Of a DNA stretch of 64,000 nucleotides, positions 18,576 to 28,704 are shown in pieces. Origin of the DNA: Kriegella sp965368185 (GTDB lineage Bacteria; Bacteroidota; Bacteroidia; Flavobacteriales; Flavobacteriaceae); contig CBDULZ010000012.1 in assembly GCA_965368185.1 (NCBI GenBank), positions 1 through 64,000 of the forward strand, given 5' to 3'. A model generated the notes under the pieces. It was given only the letters and a program-made list of their open reading frames with translations, did not search any database and was not told the origin of the DNA. The stretch's first letter is position 1. Each line of letters begins with the position of its first letter. Position numbers and translations under genes: made by a program.

Positions 18576-21125
18576 ATGGACGATAATTTTTCACCGAGGG
18601 TAAAAGACGTAATTGCATATAGCAAAGAAGAAGCACTTAGATTGGGGCATGATTTTATTGGAACGGAACATCTCATGCTCGGATTGTTGCGCGATGGAAA
18701 TGGAAAAGCAATAAGTATTCTGGATGCTTTGGAGGTCGACTTAGACCATCTACGCCGCAAAGTGGAGATCCTGAGTCCCTCGAACCCAAGTCCCAGCGGT
18801 TCTCAAAAAGACAAAAAAAACCTGCACTTGACCAGGCAGGCAGAGCGCGCGTTGAAGACCACTTTTTTAGAAGCAAAGCTTTTTCAAAGTTCATCAATCA
18901 ATACGGCACACTTATTACTCTGTATTTTAAGAAACGAAAATGACCCTACTACCAAACTTTTACATAAACTAAAAGTTGATTATGACGGGGTCAAAGAACA
19001 GTTCAAATTTATGATTACAAGCGACGATGATATTGTAGACGCTCCCACTTCCGATTCGTTTCCTAGCGATTCCGATGATGCCAACGAAGGTAAAGAAGGT
19101 ACTTTTGGTAGTGCTTCTGGGCAAAAGGGCAACAAAAAATCGAAGACTCCGGTATTGGACAACTTTGGTCGCGACCTTACACGCTTGGCCGAAGACAACA
19201 GATTGGATCCAGTGGTAGGAAGAGAAAAAGAAATAGAAAGAGTTTCGCAAATATTAAGCAGAAGAAAGAAAAACAACCCATTGCTAATTGGCGAGCCAGG
19301 TGTTGGTAAAAGTGCCATTGCAGAGGGTCTTGCATTGCGTATAATTAACAAAAAAGTATCGCGAATACTTTACAACAAACGTGTTGTAACTTTAGACCTC
19401 GCTTCGTTGGTCGCTGGAACAAAATACCGTGGGCAGTTCGAGGAGCGGATGAAGGCGGTAATGAACGAATTAGAGAAGAACGATGACGTAATACTCTTTA
19501 TCGACGAGATTCATACCATTGTAGGAGCCGGTGGTGCCACGGGTAGTCTTGATGCCTCCAATATGTTCAAACCGGCATTGGCAAGGGGCGAAATACAATG
19601 TATAGGAGCCACCACCTTGGACGAATACCGACAATATATCGAAAAGGACGGTGCCTTGGAGCGTCGTTTCCAAAAAGTAATCGTTGAGCCCACCACTGTA
19701 ATCGAAACTATTGAGATACTCAAAAATATCAAGGAAAAATATGAGGACCACCACAACGTTAATTATACCGACGAGGCAATTATCGCTTGTGTAAAATTGA
19801 CGAATCGGTACATGACGGATAGATTTCTTCCTGACAAGGCTATCGACGCCCTAGACGAGGCCGGTTCGAGAGTCCATATTGTAAATATGGATGTTCCTAA
19901 ACAAATATTGGAACTTGAAAAACAACTTGAAGACGTTCGAGAACTTAAGAACAGCGTTGTTAAAAAGCAAAAATACGAGGAGGCAGCCAAATTACGTGAC
20001 GATGAGAAAAGGCTCGAAAAAGAATTGGCGGTAGCCCAAGAAAAATGGGAGGAAGACAGCAAATTGCACAAAGAAATCGTTACCGAAGACAATGTTGCAG
20101 ACGTAGTCTCTATGATGAGTGGTATTCCAGTAAATCGAATTGCCCAAACCGAAAGCAACAAACTCGCCGAACTACCCAAGCTTATCAAGACGAACGTAAT
20201 TGGTCAAGATGAGGCAGTAGCGAAAGTAGCAAAGGCCATTCAACGTAACAGAGCAGGACTTAAAGACCCCAATAAACCGATTGGCTCCTTTATATTCTTA
20301 GGACAAACCGGTGTCGGTAAAACGCAATTGGCAAAAGTACTGGCCAAAGAATTATTCGACTCGGAAGATGCACTTATTCGAATAGACATGAGCGAGTATA
20401 TGGAAAAATTTGCCATCTCCCGATTGGTAGGGGCACCTCCAGGATATGTCGGTTACGAAGAAGGTGGTCAATTGACCGAAAAGGTACGTCGCAAACCCTA
20501 TTCAGTAATTTTGTTGGATGAGGTCGAGAAAGCGCATCCCGATGTTTTCAACATGCTGTTGCAGGTATTGGACGATGGTTTCCTAACCGATAGTCTTGGA
20601 AGAAAAATTGATTTTAGAAATACAATCATAATCATGACCTCGAATATCGGTGCCCGACAGTTGAAAGACTTCGGCCAAGGTGTAGGTTTTGGAACTTCTG
20701 CAAAGAAGGCACAAGCAGATACGCACCAAAAGAGCGTTATCGAAAATGCCTTAAAAAAGGCATTCGCGCCCGAGTTTTTGAATAGGATCGACGATGTTGT
20801 TGTTTTTAATCCCTTGGAAAGAAAAGACATTCACCAGATTATCGATATTGAGTTGCGCAAGTTGTTCCAGCGCATTAAGGACATAGGCTACAACTTAAAC
20901 TTAACCGAAAAAGCAAAGGATTATATTGCTGAGAAAGGCTTTGATAGGCAATATGGTGCCAGACCGCTTAAAAGGGCAATTCAAAAATATATCGAAGATG
21001 CCCTGGCGGAAGAAATCGTAAATTCGAAACTTGAAGAAGGCGACAGTATATTCATGGACTTAGATTCGAAAAAAGACGAGTTGACCATCAAAATCAAGAA
21101 GGCTGAAAAATCTTCAAAAACATGA
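18576..21125 (+). CDS. clpC: ATP-dependent Clp protease ATP-binding subunit ClpC
   Basis: An 849-residue Hsp100 unfoldase that feeds substrates to ClpP. Two N-terminal Clp_N repeats (residues 1-145) are followed by AAA-1 (Walker A GEPGVGKSA about 238, Walker B VILFIDEIHT), a UVR-type middle helix (KQKYEEAAKLRDDEKRLE about 465) and AAA-2 (GQTGVGKTQ about 573, VILLDEVEKAHPDVFN). The UVR motif separates ClpC from ClpA/ClpB. A long acidic linker (about 150-185) is present. AAAGG precedes the ATG. A strong terminator follows the gene. Confidence 0.95.
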   Translation: MDDNFSPRVKDVIAYSKEEALRLGHDFIGTEHLMLGLLRDGNGKAISILDALEVDLDHLRRKVEILSPSNPSPSGSQKDKKNLHLTRQAERALKTTFLEAKLFQSSSINTAHLLLCILRNENDPTTKLLHKLKVDYDGVKEQFKFMITSDDDIVDAPTSDSFPSDSDDANEGKEGTFGSASGQKGNKKSKTPVLDNFGRDLTRLAEDNRLDPVVGREKEIERVSQILSRRKKNNPLLIGEPGVGKSAIAEGLALRIINKKVSRILYNKRVVTLDLASLVAGTKYRGQFEERMKAVMNELEKNDDVILFIDEIHTIVGAGGATGSLDASNMFKPALARGEIQCIGATTLDEYRQYIEKDGALERRFQKVIVEPTTVIETIEILKNIKEKYEDHHNVNYTDEAIIACVKLTNRYMTDRFLPDKAIDALDEAGSRVHIVNMDVPKQILELEKQLEDVRELKNSVVKKQKYEEAAKLRDDEKRLEKELAVAQEKWEEDSKLHKEIVTEDNVADVVSMMSGIPVNRIAQTESNKLAELPKLIKTNVIGQDEAVAKVAKAIQRNRAGLKDPNKPIGSFIFLGQTGVGKTQLAKVLAKELFDSEDALIRIDMSEYMEKFAISRLVGAPPGYVGYEEGGQLTEKVRRKPYSVILLDEVEKAHPDVFNMLLQVLDDGFLTDSLGRKIDFRNTIIIMTSNIGARQLKDFGQGVGFGTSAKKAQADTHQKSVIENALKKAFAPEFLNRIDDVVVFNPLERKDIHQIIDIELRKLFQRIKDIGYNLNLTEKAKDYIAEKGFDRQYGARPLKRAIQKYIEDALAEEIVNSKLEEGDSIFMDLDSKKDELTIKIKKAEKSSKT

Positions 21126-21147
21126 AATTTCGTAAGAAATTTGGAAT

Positions 21148-21180
21148 AAGGGAGTCATAAAAATTGACTCCCTTTTTTTA
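21148..21180 (+). terminator. Terminator of clpC
   Basis: AAGGGAGTCA and TGACTCCCTT form a perfect 10-bp stem around a 7-base loop, followed by a run of T. It lies 23 bases after the clpC stop. Confidence 0.88.
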
Positions 21181-21325
21181 TTCAGGATAATCAGCAAGTA
21201 AAAAATAAAACACCGTAGTTATCCACTAAAAGCAGTATAAACGATATTTAAGCTTTTAATCTAATTTTTTATCGTAAAACTGTACTTACTTCTACTTTCG
21301 TCACAGACACTATTAAATACATGAA

Positions 21326-21727
21326 ATGAAAGTGGGACAACCGAAAAAAACGATTGTTGTAAGAGAGTATCAGCTCGAGATTGGAAAAATCCAAGTTTAT
21401 GATGATTACATGGTGGCTATTTTTGAGGAAGGGGCAACCCTTACCTTAGAAAGAACGTATCAAATAATCGGAATTTCAGAAATTCACTTCCGTGAAAAGG
21501 ATTTTGGCTATATAAGCCTCCGGAAACATTCTTATGCGGTTGATCCAACTGTTTATTCATATCTACGGGAATTGGACAACCTAAAAGCCTTTGCCATAGT
21601 TTCGGTAAAGGAAATCGACATGCACAATTTTAAAATTGAAAAGCTTTTTTACAAAAAGCCAATGAAATTTTTTATTGAATTCGATAATGCCCTTACCTGG
21701 GTAAAAAGAAGGGTTAAGGGAAAGTAA
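21326..21727 (+). CDS. Small protein of unknown function
   Basis: A 133-residue soluble protein I do not recognise. It has a basic start (MKVGQPKKTIVVREYQLEIG), alternating beta-rich and amphipathic segments, and a basic C-terminus (VKRRVKGK). The layout loosely recalls small STAS/SpoIIAA-like stress proteins of Bacteroidota, but no diagnostic motif is visible. A box TACTTTCG near 21293, close to TAnnTTTG, may be its promoter. It is monocistronic, between the clpC terminator and the convergent nnr gene. Length and codon structure support a real gene. Confidence 0.7.
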   Translation: MKVGQPKKTIVVREYQLEIGKIQVYDDYMVAIFEEGATLTLERTYQIIGISEIHFREKDFGYISLRKHSYAVDPTVYSYLRELDNLKAFAIVSVKEIDMHNFKIEKLFYKKPMKFFIEFDNALTWVKRRVKGK

Positions 21728-21803
21728 CCCCTAAACACATCAACAGTATAGGTCGTATAAGGTTAAGCCACTCGCACATATAGATAGACCGCAGTCCCTA
21801 CCA

Positions 21804-23348
21804 TTATTCTGTTTCTTCACGCTGCACTTTAGGTTCCTCAGGGGGCTTGAACAAATCAAGATAAGCACCACCGATACCTTCCACAATTCCAGTGGCCGTC
21901 AATGCCTGATAGCCTGTATTTTCTACAACCAAATCGGCAGCCTTGCCATGAATATACACTCCAAAAATAGTCGCCTCCAGGGGCTTATAACCTTGTGCGA
22001 CCAACCCTGTAATGACTCCGGTCAATACATCACCACTACCACCTGTAGCCATTCCTGGGTTCCCGGTAGTATTGATATACCCTTTATCCTCATAAATAGT
22101 AATCGTATGAGCTCCTTTTATAACAACGATACAATCGTATTTCTTTGAAAATTCCTTTGCCTTCTTCAACTTATCAAAATCGTTTTCCCACCTGCCGATT
22201 AAACGTTCCAGCTCTTTGGGGTGAGGAGTCAAAATAGTCTTTGATGGTAATTTTTCCAACAGTGCCTGGTTTTCGGAAAGGATATTTAATCCGTCCGCAT
22301 CAACAACCAACGGTGTTTTATTTTTACTTAGAAAATCTGAGAGTGCCTTTACCGTAGCGGCTTCTTTTCCCAAACCGACTCCTAACCCAATAACTGTAGG
22401 GTCGATTTCATAGTCAATAGCTGAAATATGCTTTTCATCAGCATCCGAAACAACCATTGCTTCGGGCAGTGTTGTCTGCATGATAGCATACCCGCATTTC
22501 GGCACATAGGCAGTAACCAATCCGCTGCCTGAATGCAGTGCCGCCTTGGCCGACAGAACGACTGCACCAATTTTGCCATAACTACCCCCTATGACCAGTG
22601 AATGGCCATAGGTACCCTTATGGGCAAATTTCTCTCGCGGAAGATAAAGCGGTAGTACTTCATTTTTACCGATAAGTTGATACTCGGTTTCCTGCTCTGA
22701 TAAAAACTTTTGATCCAACTCAATATCCAAAACTTCCCAATTTTCCAAAAACACACCCGTTTCAGGAAGAAAAAAGACTAGTTTTGGGGCTTGAAAACTT
22801 AATACGTAGTTTGCTTTTATAACCCCATCTACATCTTCTGGGACATCGTTCATATATAACCCTGAAGGAATGTCTACAGAAAGTATCAAAGCTTCCGACT
22901 TATGCAAATGCCGCATTAACGTAATAACCCATTTCGCCGGAGGCCGATTTAGTCCAATGCCAAAAATAGCATCCACAATAATATCATCTCGCCCAATTTC
23001 AGGAAGTGTCGTACCCTCCTCTAAAAAAACGGGCCATACTTTTCGTTCTTTTAGCCTTTCTAAATTAATCAAGAAGTCTTTTGACCTTGTTTTGCTATAA
23101 TTCACCACATAGACACCGATATTGTAGCCATGGTCTAGTAAATGTCGGGCGAGGGCAATACCATCACCTCCATTATTTCCTATGCCACAAAACAAATGAA
23201 TCTTAACCGATGCTCCCTGAAGACGCAAGTGCAGCCAAGTAAACAGTTGAAGGGCCGCCCGCTCCATGAGTTCGTCACTCTCTATCCGTTGACTTGCTAT
23301 TGTATATTTATCAGCGGCATATATCTGTTGGGCATTATAAAGCTTCAT
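21804..23348 (-). CDS. nnr: Bifunctional NAD(P)H-hydrate repair enzyme
   Basis: A 514-residue fusion of two repair activities. The N-terminal half (about 1-215) is the NAD(P)H-hydrate epimerase (YjeF_N; GIGNNGGDGIALARHL glycine-rich motif). The C-terminal half (about 230-505) is the ADP-dependent NAD(P)H-hydrate dehydratase of the ribokinase-like fold (VIGGSYGKIGA, NPGMATGGSGDVLTGVI). Together they rescue damaged NADH/NADPH hydrates. The order and length are those of E. coli Nnr. It ends in a charged tail (PPEEPKVQREETE). It is divergent from the threonine operon. Confidence 0.93.
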   Translation of the reverse strand: MKLYNAQQIYAADKYTIASQRIESDELMERAALQLFTWLHLRLQGASVKIHLFCGIGNNGGDGIALARHLLDHGYNIGVYVVNYSKTRSKDFLINLERLKERKVWPVFLEEGTTLPEIGRDDIIVDAIFGIGLNRPPAKWVITLMRHLHKSEALILSVDIPSGLYMNDVPEDVDGVIKANYVLSFQAPKLVFFLPETGVFLENWEVLDIELDQKFLSEQETEYQLIGKNEVLPLYLPREKFAHKGTYGHSLVIGGSYGKIGAVVLSAKAALHSGSGLVTAYVPKCGYAIMQTTLPEAMVVSDADEKHISAIDYEIDPTVIGLGVGLGKEAATVKALSDFLSKNKTPLVVDADGLNILSENQALLEKLPSKTILTPHPKELERLIGRWENDFDKLKKAKEFSKKYDCIVVIKGAHTITIYEDKGYINTTGNPGMATGGSGDVLTGVITGLVAQGYKPLEATIFGVYIHGKAADLVVENTGYQALTATGIVEGIGGAYLDLFKPPEEPKVQREETE

Positions 23349-23448
23349 TCGTCAAAAAATTTAAGTAAATGTTGGATATTCCGTAAAATTTTTACAGAAC
23401 ATTTGATTAGCACTTCAAAAGTAGTACTTTTGAGGCTTTCAAAGAAGT

Positions 23449-23535
23449 ATGCTTTTTTACGACGATTACATACAATTATTTTTTTCCACTCCCACAAATG
23501 GCATTATATTTATTGCCACCACCCCATTGGGGTAA
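23449..23535 (+). promoter_or_regulatory. Candidate thr operon leader peptide
   Basis: A 28-codon ORF lies 72 bases before thrA. Its second half is rich in threonine and isoleucine, the amino acids made through this pathway (STPTNGIIFIATTPLG then stop). The stop codon sits inside a small hairpin (ACCCC-ATT-GGGGT), and a second hairpin (TTGCG/CGCAA) follows. This layout suits ribosome-mediated attenuation, but the runs of regulatory codons are short and no U-tract terminator is seen, so I rate it only as possible. Confidence 0.35.
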
Positions 23536-23607
23536 GCAACTACATATCCGTCCGGTTTGCGTATCACCGCAAAAATTGAATCAGTTCAAATTAATTTTTA
23601 GTACATC

Positions 23608-26052
23608 ATGAAAGTTTTGAAATTCGGTGGAACTTCGGTCGCCAACGCACAAAATATTACATTAGTAAAAAATATTGTTTCAAACACTGACGCCGACCAG
23701 ACTATTGTAGTCGTATCAGCCTTTGGAGGGGTTACCGATTTACTTTTACAAACGGCCGATTTTGCCGCCTTACAAGATTTAAGGTATAAAACTGTTTTGA
23801 AGGAAATTGAGGATCGACATATCGATACCATAAAAAAATTGATTCCTATCAACAAACAAAGTAAGGCGCTAAGTAAAATAAAAAGCGACCTCAACACGCT
23901 CGAAACCTTGGTAGAGGGAGCTTATTTAATAGGGGAGATTACACCACGACTCTCCGACAAAATCGTTAGTTATGGAGAATTACTGTCCTCTTATTCCATT
24001 GCAGAATTTTTTGCGGAGCAACAGCTAGACGCCGTTTACAAAGACAGCAGGGAGTTCATAAAGACTAACGACTTTAACGGCAAAGCAGTCGTTGACAACA
24101 GCACCACCAACCGGCTTTGCAAAGAAATTCTCGGTGAAACTAAAAACAAAGTGATTGTTGTGCCCGGCTTTATCGCTTCGTCAGTCAATGGAAATTCGAC
24201 TACTTTGGGGCGTGGTGGTTCCGATTTTACGGCGGCCCTCATCGCTGCGGCCCTTGATGCTGAAGTTCTTGAAATTTGGACCGACGTTAGCGGTATGTAC
24301 ACCGCAAACCCTAAAATCGTCAAACAGGCCCATGCAATACCTCACATATCGTATGAGGAGGCGATGGAGCTATCCCATTTTGGAGCCAAAGTTTTATATC
24401 CGCCAACAATACAACCTGTATTGACCAAGGGGATTTCCATTCATATAAAAAACACTTTTGATCCGGAAAGTGCGGGCACGCTGATTACCAAAAACCAAAC
24501 GGATAAAAGAAAAACGGTCCGCGGTATTACCCATATTGAGCATATCGCCTTGCTGTCATTAGAGGGGCCCGGAATGGTAGGTATTCCAGGTATTTCAAAA
24601 CGTTTTTTCGAGGTACTTTCGCTTTATGACATAAGCGTGGTTCTAATCACGCAGGCATCCTCAGAGCATTCTATTTGTGTGGGCATAGCGGACAGTGATA
24701 TCGAAAAAGCAGTTGAAATTGTTAATCAAGCTTTCGAATACGAAATCGAGCGTGAAAAAATTCGGCCCGTACTAGCAGAACGAAATTTGGCCATTATTGC
24801 GTTGGTAGGCGATAATATGAAAAGCCATCAAGGCCTGAGCGGTAAGATGTTCAGTACACTGGGCAGAAACAATGTAAATATTAGGGCCATTGCACAAGGC
24901 GCATCGGAACGAAATATCTCGGCGGTCATCAAAAAAGAAGATGTAAAAAAGGCGTTGAATGCCTTGCATGAAGAGTTTTTTGAGGAAAACATAAAGCAAC
25001 TAAACCTCTTTGTAATGGGGGTAGGTAACGTAGGTTCTAAATTCTTGAACCAAATACAACAACAGCGAAAATACCTTAAAGAAAACCTTAAATTAAATAT
25101 TAGGGTTATCGGCATATCGAATTCCCGTAATATGGTTTTCGATGAAGATGGCCTTTCACTGAAAAATTGGGAAGACACTTTAAAAAATGGCGAGAAATCT
25201 GACAAAGCGCTGTTTTTCGATAGGATCAGCCAATTAAATTATCGCAATAGCATTTTTGTGGACAATACGGCTAGTAATGATGTTGCATTGACCTATTCAT
25301 CCTATTTAAAAAATAGTATTTCTGTAGTTACCTGCAATAAAATTGCCTGCTCGTCAAATTATACGAACTATATCGATTTAAAGAATTTGGCACGTGAATA
25401 CAATGCGCCTTTCCTTTTCGAGACTAATGTAGGTGCCGGTTTGCCCATAATAGACACGTTAAAGCATCTGATAGCTTCTGGTGATAAGGTTTTGAAAATT
25501 CAAGCAGTACTATCAGGAAGCTTGAACTTTGTGTTCAATAATTTTAATGACAAAACCACTTTTCACGACGTAGTTAAACAAGCTCAAGAAGAAGGATATA
25601 CCGAGCCCGACCCTAAAATTGACTTGAGTGGAATAGACGTAATGCGAAAAATTTTGATTTTGGCCCGGGAAAGTGGAAACCGATTGGATATCGAAGATAT
25701 TGGGAACAAGCCTTTTTTACCTGAAGAGAGTTTAGCCACAACAACGAACGAAGATTTCTTTATTTCTTTGAAAAAGTATGAAGCCTCTTTTCAGTCAATG
25801 TACAAAGCCGCCGCCGATACGGAAAGTAAATTAAAATATGTGGCCCAGTTTGAAGATGGTAAAGCAAGTGTGGGACTGCAGCACATTCCAAAAGGACATG
25901 ACTTTTACAATTTGGAAGGCAGCGATAATATTGTCTTGTTCTATACGGAGCGCTATCCTAATCAGCCCATGATTATAAAAGGAGCGGGCGCTGGTGCCGA
26001 TGTGACCGCCTCTGGAATATTTGCCGATATTATTAGGATCGGGAATTTTTAA
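23608..26052 (+). CDS. thrA: Bifunctional aspartokinase / homoserine dehydrogenase I
   Basis: An 814-residue fused enzyme for the first and third steps from aspartate to threonine. The N-terminal aspartokinase begins with KFGGTSVANAQN and carries TTLGRGGSDFTAALIAAAL (about 200). Two ACT-type regulatory segments lie between about 310 and 460 (VGDNMKSHQGLSGKMFSTL). The homoserine dehydrogenase part starts with the NAD-binding VMGVGNVGSKFL (about 470) and has FETNVGAGLPIIDTL and the LSGSLNFVFN region. It is the first gene of thrABC, with 29 bases to thrB. Feedback inhibition by threonine is expected from the family. Confidence 0.97.
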   Translation: MKVLKFGGTSVANAQNITLVKNIVSNTDADQTIVVVSAFGGVTDLLLQTADFAALQDLRYKTVLKEIEDRHIDTIKKLIPINKQSKALSKIKSDLNTLETLVEGAYLIGEITPRLSDKIVSYGELLSSYSIAEFFAEQQLDAVYKDSREFIKTNDFNGKAVVDNSTTNRLCKEILGETKNKVIVVPGFIASSVNGNSTTLGRGGSDFTAALIAAALDAEVLEIWTDVSGMYTANPKIVKQAHAIPHISYEEAMELSHFGAKVLYPPTIQPVLTKGISIHIKNTFDPESAGTLITKNQTDKRKTVRGITHIEHIALLSLEGPGMVGIPGISKRFFEVLSLYDISVVLITQASSEHSICVGIADSDIEKAVEIVNQAFEYEIEREKIRPVLAERNLAIIALVGDNMKSHQGLSGKMFSTLGRNNVNIRAIAQGASERNISAVIKKEDVKKALNALHEEFFEENIKQLNLFVMGVGNVGSKFLNQIQQQRKYLKENLKLNIRVIGISNSRNMVFDEDGLSLKNWEDTLKNGEKSDKALFFDRISQLNYRNSIFVDNTASNDVALTYSSYLKNSISVVTCNKIACSSNYTNYIDLKNLAREYNAPFLFETNVGAGLPIIDTLKHLIASGDKVLKIQAVLSGSLNFVFNNFNDKTTFHDVVKQAQEEGYTEPDPKIDLSGIDVMRKILILARESGNRLDIEDIGNKPFLPEESLATTTNEDFFISLKKYEASFQSMYKAAADTESKLKYVAQFEDGKASVGLQHIPKGHDFYNLEGSDNIVLFYTERYPNQPMIIKGAGAGADVTASGIFADIIRIGNF

Positions 26053-26081
26053 ACCTATTAAAAAAACACAAAAAGAAACCT

Positions 26082-27014
26082 ATGAACACCAACGAAATTC
26101 GCCTTTTTAGCCCGGCGACAATAGCCAATATATCTTGTGGATTTGATGTGCTCGGCGTAGCTCTAGACGCTGTTGGTGATGAAATGGTTATACGTAAAGT
26201 TTCCGAACAAGGCATACACATAACCAAATTGGAAGGTCAAGACCTACCCATGGAAACAGATAAAAATGTGGCTGGAGTAGCGGGATTGGCTTTATTGGCT
26301 GCGAGTACTTACGAAGGCGGATTTGAAATTGAAATCTTTAAGAAAATTAAGGCTGGAAGTGGTATTGGAAGCAGCGCGGCAAGTTCCGCAGGTGCAGTTT
26401 GGGGAATGAACGAATTATTGGGCAGACCATTTTCGCAATTGGAATTGGTGAAATTTGCAATGGAAGGGGAACGGTTGGCCAGCGGAGTTGCCCATGCCGA
26501 CAATGTAGCCCCTGCCCTATTCGGCGGTTTTACTTTGGTTCGTAGTTATGACCCTTTGGATATTATTCCAATAAATAGCCCAGATGAACTTTGGGCTACG
26601 GTGATTCATCCACAAATTGAGGTAAAAACCTCAGATTCAAGAAAAATTTTGAAGACCAAAATCTCCCTTGAAGATGGTATCAAACAATGGGGCAATGTTG
26701 GCGGATTAATCGCTGGGTTATTTAAGAATGACTATGCTTTGATAGGTCGATCTTTAGAAGACCATATCGTTGAACCCATACGTTCTATGTTGATTCCAGA
26801 ATTTGACAAGGTAAAATTTGAATCCTTGAATGCAGGAGCACTCGGTTGTGGCATATCAGGTTCGGGACCGTCAATTTTTGCATTCAGTAAAGGAGAAGCC
26901 ACCGCCCATGAAGTAGCCTTGGTTATGAAAGAAATATATGGCAAAATAAGTGTCGACAATGATGTTCATGTTTCGAAAATCAATAGTATAGGAATAAAGT
27001 TACTTCATAATTAA
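26082..27014 (+). CDS. thrB: Homoserine kinase
   Basis: A 310-residue GHMP-family kinase making O-phosphohomoserine. The GHMP ATP-binding motif is GSGIGSSAASSAGAVWG (about 90-106), and the N-terminal FSPATIANISCGFDVLG and C-terminal GCGISGSGPSIFAF motifs are intact. Standard length. It is the second gene of thrABC, 29 bases after thrA and 50 before thrC. Confidence 0.96.
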   Translation: MNTNEIRLFSPATIANISCGFDVLGVALDAVGDEMVIRKVSEQGIHITKLEGQDLPMETDKNVAGVAGLALLAASTYEGGFEIEIFKKIKAGSGIGSSAASSAGAVWGMNELLGRPFSQLELVKFAMEGERLASGVAHADNVAPALFGGFTLVRSYDPLDIIPINSPDELWATVIHPQIEVKTSDSRKILKTKISLEDGIKQWGNVGGLIAGLFKNDYALIGRSLEDHIVEPIRSMLIPEFDKVKFESLNAGALGCGISGSGPSIFAFSKGEATAHEVALVMKEIYGKISVDNDVHVSKINSIGIKLLHN

Positions 27015-27064
27015 TAAAGAAGTAGATGGGTATAAGCGCCCAATATCAAAAAAAATAGCATAAC

Positions 27065-28360
27065 ATGAACTTTTACAGTCTAAACAAGGAAGCCGCTAAC
27101 GTATCGTTTAAAAATGCGGTTATAAAAGGAATAGCACCCGATAGAGGACTGTATTTCCCTGAAAATATTACAGCACTTCCCGCTTCTTTTTTCGAGATTA
27201 TAGAAAACCTTTCCACGACTGAAATAGCATTTCAAGCGATTCATCAATTTGTTAATGACGACCTCCCCGATGCTATTTTAAAAAATATTTTGGAGGAGGT
27301 GCTCGATTTTGATTTCCCTGTTGTTCAAATTGAAGATAATGTAGCCACTTTAGAGCTATTTCATGGACCGACTATGGCCTTCAAGGATGTGGGTGCCCGA
27401 TTTATGGCACGTTGTTTAGGATATTTTTCAGAAAACCAGAACGAGGAAGTAACGGTGCTCGTAGCAACATCCGGCGATACAGGCGGAGCTGTAGCCAATG
27501 GCTTTCTAGGGGTAACGGGGGTAAAAGTGGTCATTCTGTATCCCAATGGAAAGGTTAGTGACATTCAAGAAAGACAATTGACCACATTGGGTCAAAACAT
27601 TACGGCTTTAAGCGTTGACGGTACTTTCGATGACTGCCAAAAAATGGTAAAAACGGCCTTTTTAGATGAGGATTTGCTTGACACAATGCAACTGACCTCG
27701 GCGAATTCGATCAATGTGGCCCGGTGGCTTCCACAATTATTCTATTTTCTTTTGGCCTACAAACAGGTAAAATCACATGCAAGTGAAATTGTGTTTTCAG
27801 TACCTAGTGGTAATTTTGGAAACATCTGTGCGGGAATGGTAGCACAACGTCTAGGTATGCCGGTGAAGCATTTCATAGCCGCTACCAATGTCAATGATAC
27901 CGTACCTGAATTTATGCGTACGCAGCACTACAATCCCAAACCTTCGACAGCAACCATCTCAAATGCCATGGATGTGGGTGATCCCAGTAATTTCGTTCGT
28001 ATTCGCCATTTATTCCAAGACGATTTTGGGACACTGAACAAAAACTTGTCGTCGTTCGCCTTTACCGATGAAGAGACCAAAAGGGCTATGCTCGACATAT
28101 ATAACAAAAGCCATTATATTGCCGACCCCCATGGTGCCGTGGGGTATTTGGGGTTGAAAAAATATCAATCGGCGCATCCAGATACTTTTGGTATCTTTTT
28201 AGAGACCGCGCATCCCGTCAAATTCTTGGATGTCGTTGAGGAAACAATAGGCAAATCACTCAAAATTCCAGAACAAATTCAAAAGGTGATGGACAAAGAG
28301 AAAAAATTTATCCAGATAAAAAAATATGATGAGCTTAAGGCCTTTCTCTTGAGAAGGTAA
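27065..28360 (+). CDS. thrC: Threonine synthase
   Basis: A 431-residue PLP enzyme converting O-phosphohomoserine to threonine. The PLP lysine is in LFHGPTMAFKDVGARF (about residue 107). The phosphate-binding ATSGDTGGAVANGF and the VPSGNFGNICAG motif are clear. Length and N-terminus (MNFYSLNKEAANVSFKNAV) match the E. coli-type class. It is the last gene of the thr operon; a 344-base spacer follows. Confidence 0.97.
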   Translation: MNFYSLNKEAANVSFKNAVIKGIAPDRGLYFPENITALPASFFEIIENLSTTEIAFQAIHQFVNDDLPDAILKNILEEVLDFDFPVVQIEDNVATLELFHGPTMAFKDVGARFMARCLGYFSENQNEEVTVLVATSGDTGGAVANGFLGVTGVKVVILYPNGKVSDIQERQLTTLGQNITALSVDGTFDDCQKMVKTAFLDEDLLDTMQLTSANSINVARWLPQLFYFLLAYKQVKSHASEIVFSVPSGNFGNICAGMVAQRLGMPVKHFIAATNVNDTVPEFMRTQHYNPKPSTATISNAMDVGDPSNFVRIRHLFQDDFGTLNKNLSSFAFTDEETKRAMLDIYNKSHYIADPHGAVGYLGLKKYQSAHPDTFGIFLETAHPVKFLDVVEETIGKSLKIPEQIQKVMDKEKKFIQIKKYDELKAFLLRR

Positions 28361-28704
28361 TTTTTTTCAGGCACGGTTTCATTTTATTTTCACCTAACAT
28401 GGGTTTCCGCTTCAACCAATATAAATTGCTGGAAAATTGATCCCTCTCCAGCAAATGCGAATGCCTGCCAACAAGCCTTTAAGAGAAAAAAGGGAACACT
28501 TGTCTATAGCTTTTTACACCTTTTTAAACTGCCATCCTTTCTAATCAGCATTTCGAACGCTTATTTTTGTATCCTTTATATATTCAATAGCTTTGCAGCT
28601 TCACAAGCTTGAAATTTGTACTAAGTGTTTAGTTGTCAAAAAAAAAGCATTCGTTAAACAGCCTACTTTTAAAGCGAAGGCAAAACAAGAAAAACTATTA
28701 AAAC
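28361..28704. other. Spacer holding the gcvT promoter
   Basis: Between thrC and gcvT. It holds no gene. The right half contains a well-formed Bacteroidota promoter (listed separately) and a leader of about 100 bases. No clear intrinsic terminator for the thr operon was found. Confidence 0.5.
28564..28595 (+). promoter_or_regulatory. Promoter for the gcvT-glsA operon
   Basis: TTTTTG (28564-28569) and TAGCTTTG (28588-28595) match the Bacteroidota -33 TTTG and -7 TAnnTTTG elements with an 18-base gap. Transcription would start near 28602, giving a leader of about 100 bases before gcvT. Confidence 0.6.

Noticed and set aside
23142..23579. A 145-codon plus-strand frame across the nnr start and thr leader
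   Set aside because: Most of it is antisense to nnr; only the separate short Thr/Ile-rich frame has a reason to exist.
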